A stretch of 64,000 nucleotides of DNA from Pseudoxanthomonas winnipegensis (GTDB taxonomy: Bacteria; Pseudomonadota; Gammaproteobacteria; Xanthomonadales; Xanthomonadaceae): NCBI RefSeq assembly GCF_004283755.1, contig NZ_SHMH01000007.1, positions 124,001-188,000 on the forward strand, given 5' to 3'. The notes under the pieces are model-generated. The model saw nothing but the letters and a program-made list of their open reading frames with translations. It had not been told where the DNA came from and made no database searches. Of the stretch, positions 62,148 to 64,000 are shown piece by piece; the first letter of the stretch is position 1, and each line of letters opens with the position of its first letter. A program made the translations under genes and the position numbers.

Positions 62148-63182
62148 ATGACCTACCGCGACGCGGGGGTGGACATCGACGCCGGCAACGCCGTGGTCGA
62201 ACGGATCAAGCCGCTGGTCAAGCGCAGCTTCCGGCCCGAGGTGATGGGCGGCCTGGGCGGCTTCGGCGCCCTGTTCGACCTGTCCGGCAAGTACCGCAAG
62301 CCGGTGCTGGTCTCGGGCACCGACGGCGTCGGCACCAAGCTCAAGCTGGCCCAGGAGCTCGGCCGCCACGACACCATCGGCATCGACCTGGTCGGCATGT
62401 GCGTCAACGACGTGCTGGTGCAGGGCGCCGAGCCGCTGTTCTTCCTGGACTACTTCGCCACCGGCAAGCTGGACGTGGACACGACCGTGGCCGTGGTCGG
62501 CGGCATCGCCAAGGGCTGCGAACTGTCCGGTTGCGCGCTGATCGGCGGTGAGACCGCGGAGATGCCCGACATGTACGCCCCGGGCGAATACGACCTGGCC
62601 GGCTTCACTGTCGGCGCGGTCGAGAAGGCCGAGATGCTCGACGGCAGCGCCGTAGGCGAAGGCGACGTGCTTATAGGCCTGGCGTCCTCGGGCGCGCACT
62701 CCAACGGCTATTCGCTGATCCGCCGCATCTACGACCGCGCCGGTCGCCCCGCCGAGCTGGACATCGGCGGCGTGCCGCTGATCGATGCGCTGATGGCGCC
62801 GACCACCCTGTACGTCAAGCCGGTGCTGGCGCTGCTGCGCAGCCACGGCGCGGGCGCGGGCAAGCCCATCCACGCCATGGCCCACATCACCGGCGGCGGC
62901 CTGACCGAGAACATCATCCGCGTCGTGCCCGACGGCCTGGGCCTGGACATCGACGCGAGCGCCTGGCCGCTGCCGCCGCTGTTCCAGTGGCTGCAGCAGG
63001 CCGGCGCGGTGGCCGACGAGGAGATGTGGCGCACCTTCAACTGCGGCATCGGCTTCGTGCTGATCGCCGACGCGGCCAGCGCCGCGGCGCTGGAGACCAG
63101 CCTGGACCAGGCCGGCATCGGCCACTGGCGCATCGGCCAGGTGGTGGCCGCCGGCGCCGGCGAGCGCGTGCGGATCGGCTGA
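62148..63182 (+). CDS. purM: phosphoribosylformylglycinamidine cyclo-ligase PurM
   Basis: 344 residues, normal length. Closes the imidazole ring of AIR from FGAM with ATP. Family start [144 protein letters not shown] at 62115 is an alternative. purN follows after 40 bp. Confidence 0.97.
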   Translation: MTYRDAGVDIDAGNAVVERIKPLVKRSFRPEVMGGLGGFGALFDLSGKYRKPVLVSGTDGVGTKLKLAQELGRHDTIGIDLVGMCVNDVLVQGAEPLFFLDYFATGKLDVDTTVAVVGGIAKGCELSGCALIGGETAEMPDMYAPGEYDLAGFTVGAVEKAEMLDGSAVGEGDVLIGLASSGAHSNGYSLIRRIYDRAGRPAELDIGGVPLIDALMAPTTLYVKPVLALLRSHGAGAGKPIHAMAHITGGGLTENIIRVVPDGLGLDIDASAWPLPPLFQWLQQAGAVADEEMWRTFNCGIGFVLIADAASAAALETSLDQAGIGHWRIGQVVAAGAGERVRIG

Positions 63183-63222
63183 CGGCCCGGCGCTTGCCCT
63201 GCCCCCGCTCCGGGCGCCGCGC

Positions 63223-63897
63223 ATGACCCTGCCACGCATCGCGGTGCTGGCCTCCGGGCGCGGCAGCAACCTGCAGGCGATCCTCGACGCGATCGCGCAA
63301 GATCGGCTGGACGCGCGCCTGGTCGGCGTCTTCTCCGACCGCCCGCAGGCCGGCGCGCTGATGCGCGTGCCGCCGGAACTGCGCTGGTCGGCCAGGCCGT
63401 CCAGTTTCGAGAGCCGCCAGGCCTACGAACGGGCGCTGGCCGACGCCCTGGCCGCCTCCGGCGCCGACTGGATCGTATGCGCAGGCTATATGCGCATCCT
63501 GGGCGAGGCGCTGATCGCGCGCTTCGCCGGGCGCATGCTCAACATCCACCCCTCCCTGCTGCCGCGCCACCGCGGCCTGCACACCCATGCCGCAGCGCTG
63601 GCCGCCGGCGACACAGAACATGGCTGCAGCGTGCATTTCGTCATTCCCGAGCTGGATGCCGGCAGCCTGATCGCCCAGGCGCGCCTGCCCGTCGAGGCCG
63701 GCGAAACGCCCGAGACCCTCGCCTCGCGCGTGCTGGCACTCGAACACCGCCTGCTGCCCGCGGTGCTGCGCCTGGCCGTGGCCGGGCGGCTGTCTGAACG
63801 TGATGGCACGACCTACGTCGATGGTCAGCCGCGATTTACGCCGCTGACACTAGATTCCCTCGAACGGCGCATGCCCCACCCCGAAGCGACCCCGTGA
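63223..63897 (+). CDS. purN: phosphoribosylglycinamide formyltransferase PurN
   Basis: 224 residues. Transfers a formyl group from 10-formyl-THF to GAR. Motifs: VLASGRGSNLQAIL (phosphate loop), AGYMRIL, MLNIHPSLLP with catalytic Asn and His, EHGCSVHFVIPELDAGSLI with the catalytic Asp, and a 20-residue Arg/Pro C-terminal tail. The sugar/phosphate-binding residues are complete. GTG of the next gene overlaps its stop. Confidence 0.96.
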   Translation: MTLPRIAVLASGRGSNLQAILDAIAQDRLDARLVGVFSDRPQAGALMRVPPELRWSARPSSFESRQAYERALADALAASGADWIVCAGYMRILGEALIARFAGRMLNIHPSLLPRHRGLHTHAAALAAGDTEHGCSVHFVIPELDAGSLIAQARLPVEAGETPETLASRVLALEHRLLPAVLRLAVAGRLSERDGTTYVDGQPRFTPLTLDSLERRMPHPEATP

Positions 63898-64000
63898 AGA
63901 CCATCCTGCTGACCGGCATCCTGCTGCTCGCCTGTGCCGTGCCCGCAACCCAGGCCCAGCAGGCGCCGGCTACGCCCAACGCAACACCGCCCGCCGCCCC
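63894..64000 (+). CDS. exported protein, 3'-truncated by window edge
   Basis: GTG start overlapping the purN stop. The visible 36 codons give a signal peptide (MKTILLTGILLLACAVPATQAQQ) and a Pro/Ala-rich start. In related genomes a DUF3108 protein follows purN, which is the likely identity, but the conserved domain lies outside the window. Confidence 0.6.
   Translation, partial: MKTILLTGILLLACAVPATQAQQAPATPNATPPAA

Overview
Organism: The window is high-GC, densely coded and looks like chromosomal core DNA of a gammaproteobacterium of the family Xanthomonadaceae (Xanthomonas, Stenotrophomonas, Pseudoxanthomonas or a relative; genus not resolvable by eye). Grounds: a fused aspartate kinase/diaminopimelate decarboxylase (LysAC), the MurD2/MurL route to D-Glu in peptidoglycan, an Rrf2-sufBCDS operon, an xanB-type mannose-1-P guanylyltransferase, GTAG-headed REP palindromes like those of Stenotrophomonas, and the order purN-purM-DUF2066-AI2E-hda. 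No tRNA, rRNA, insertion sequence, prophage or CRISPR array was seen. LAYOUT. 1-2.5 kb: 3' part of an M13-type peptidase that lacks one zinc ligand, a rhomboid protease and an alkyltransferase-like protein. 2.5-3 kb: dispersed repeat family 1, copy 1. 3-7 kb: DUF47-PiT phosphate transport pair, divergent from a CorC/HlyC protein and ExoD. 7-11 kb: a c-di-GMP GGDEF-EAL sensor overlapping a PhnD-like binding protein, then TrmJ; divergent suhB. 12-12.7 kb: repeat family 1, copy 2, with long hexanucleotide tracts. 12.7-18 kb: operon lysAC-murL-murD2. 18.1-22.6 kb: three tandem PhzF-family genes and an IclR regulator fused to an SMP-30-like propeller. 22.6-23.3 kb: 700 bp of palindromic non-coding DNA, including repeat family 2. 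23.3-28.3 kb: glycine-zipper protein, OsmC, HU-like protein, M23 peptidase, DUF3861, and three small exported proteins. 28.4-32.9 kb: DJ-1/PfpI, 3-hydroxybutyrate dehydrogenase, a DUF5916 outer-membrane protein and a SET-domain protein. 33.5-40 kb: Rrf2-sufB-sufC-sufD-sufS, GNAT, Rieske protein. 40-42.3 kb: divergent MFS exporter and LysR regulator. 42.3-50.6 kb: iron island with two Fur-box-like sites: siderophore receptor, PiuC, PepSY protein, DUF2271, DUF4198, ApbE, membrane flavoreductase. 50.6-55.4 kb: HutD, ComEA-like protein, M20 peptidase, GlsB-type membrane protein, MHS transporter. 55.5-58.8 kb: xanB divergent from amgK-murU. 59-62 kb: DUF2066, AI-2E family transporter, Hda. 62-64 kb: purM, purN and the start of a secreted protein. 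HOW IT FITS TOGETHER: Three themes recur. First, cell wall: LysAC makes and consumes meso-DAP-pathway intermediates, MurD2/MurL build the MurNAc-L-Ala-D-Glu precursor by a route confined to few bacteria, and AmgK/MurU recycle MurNAc. Second, iron and redox: the siderophore receptor and a possible ApbE-dependent flavin relay may take in and reduce iron, while SUF builds Fe-S clusters. Third, repeats: at least three families of dispersed palindromic elements sit between genes, and one has become the 3' end of murU.
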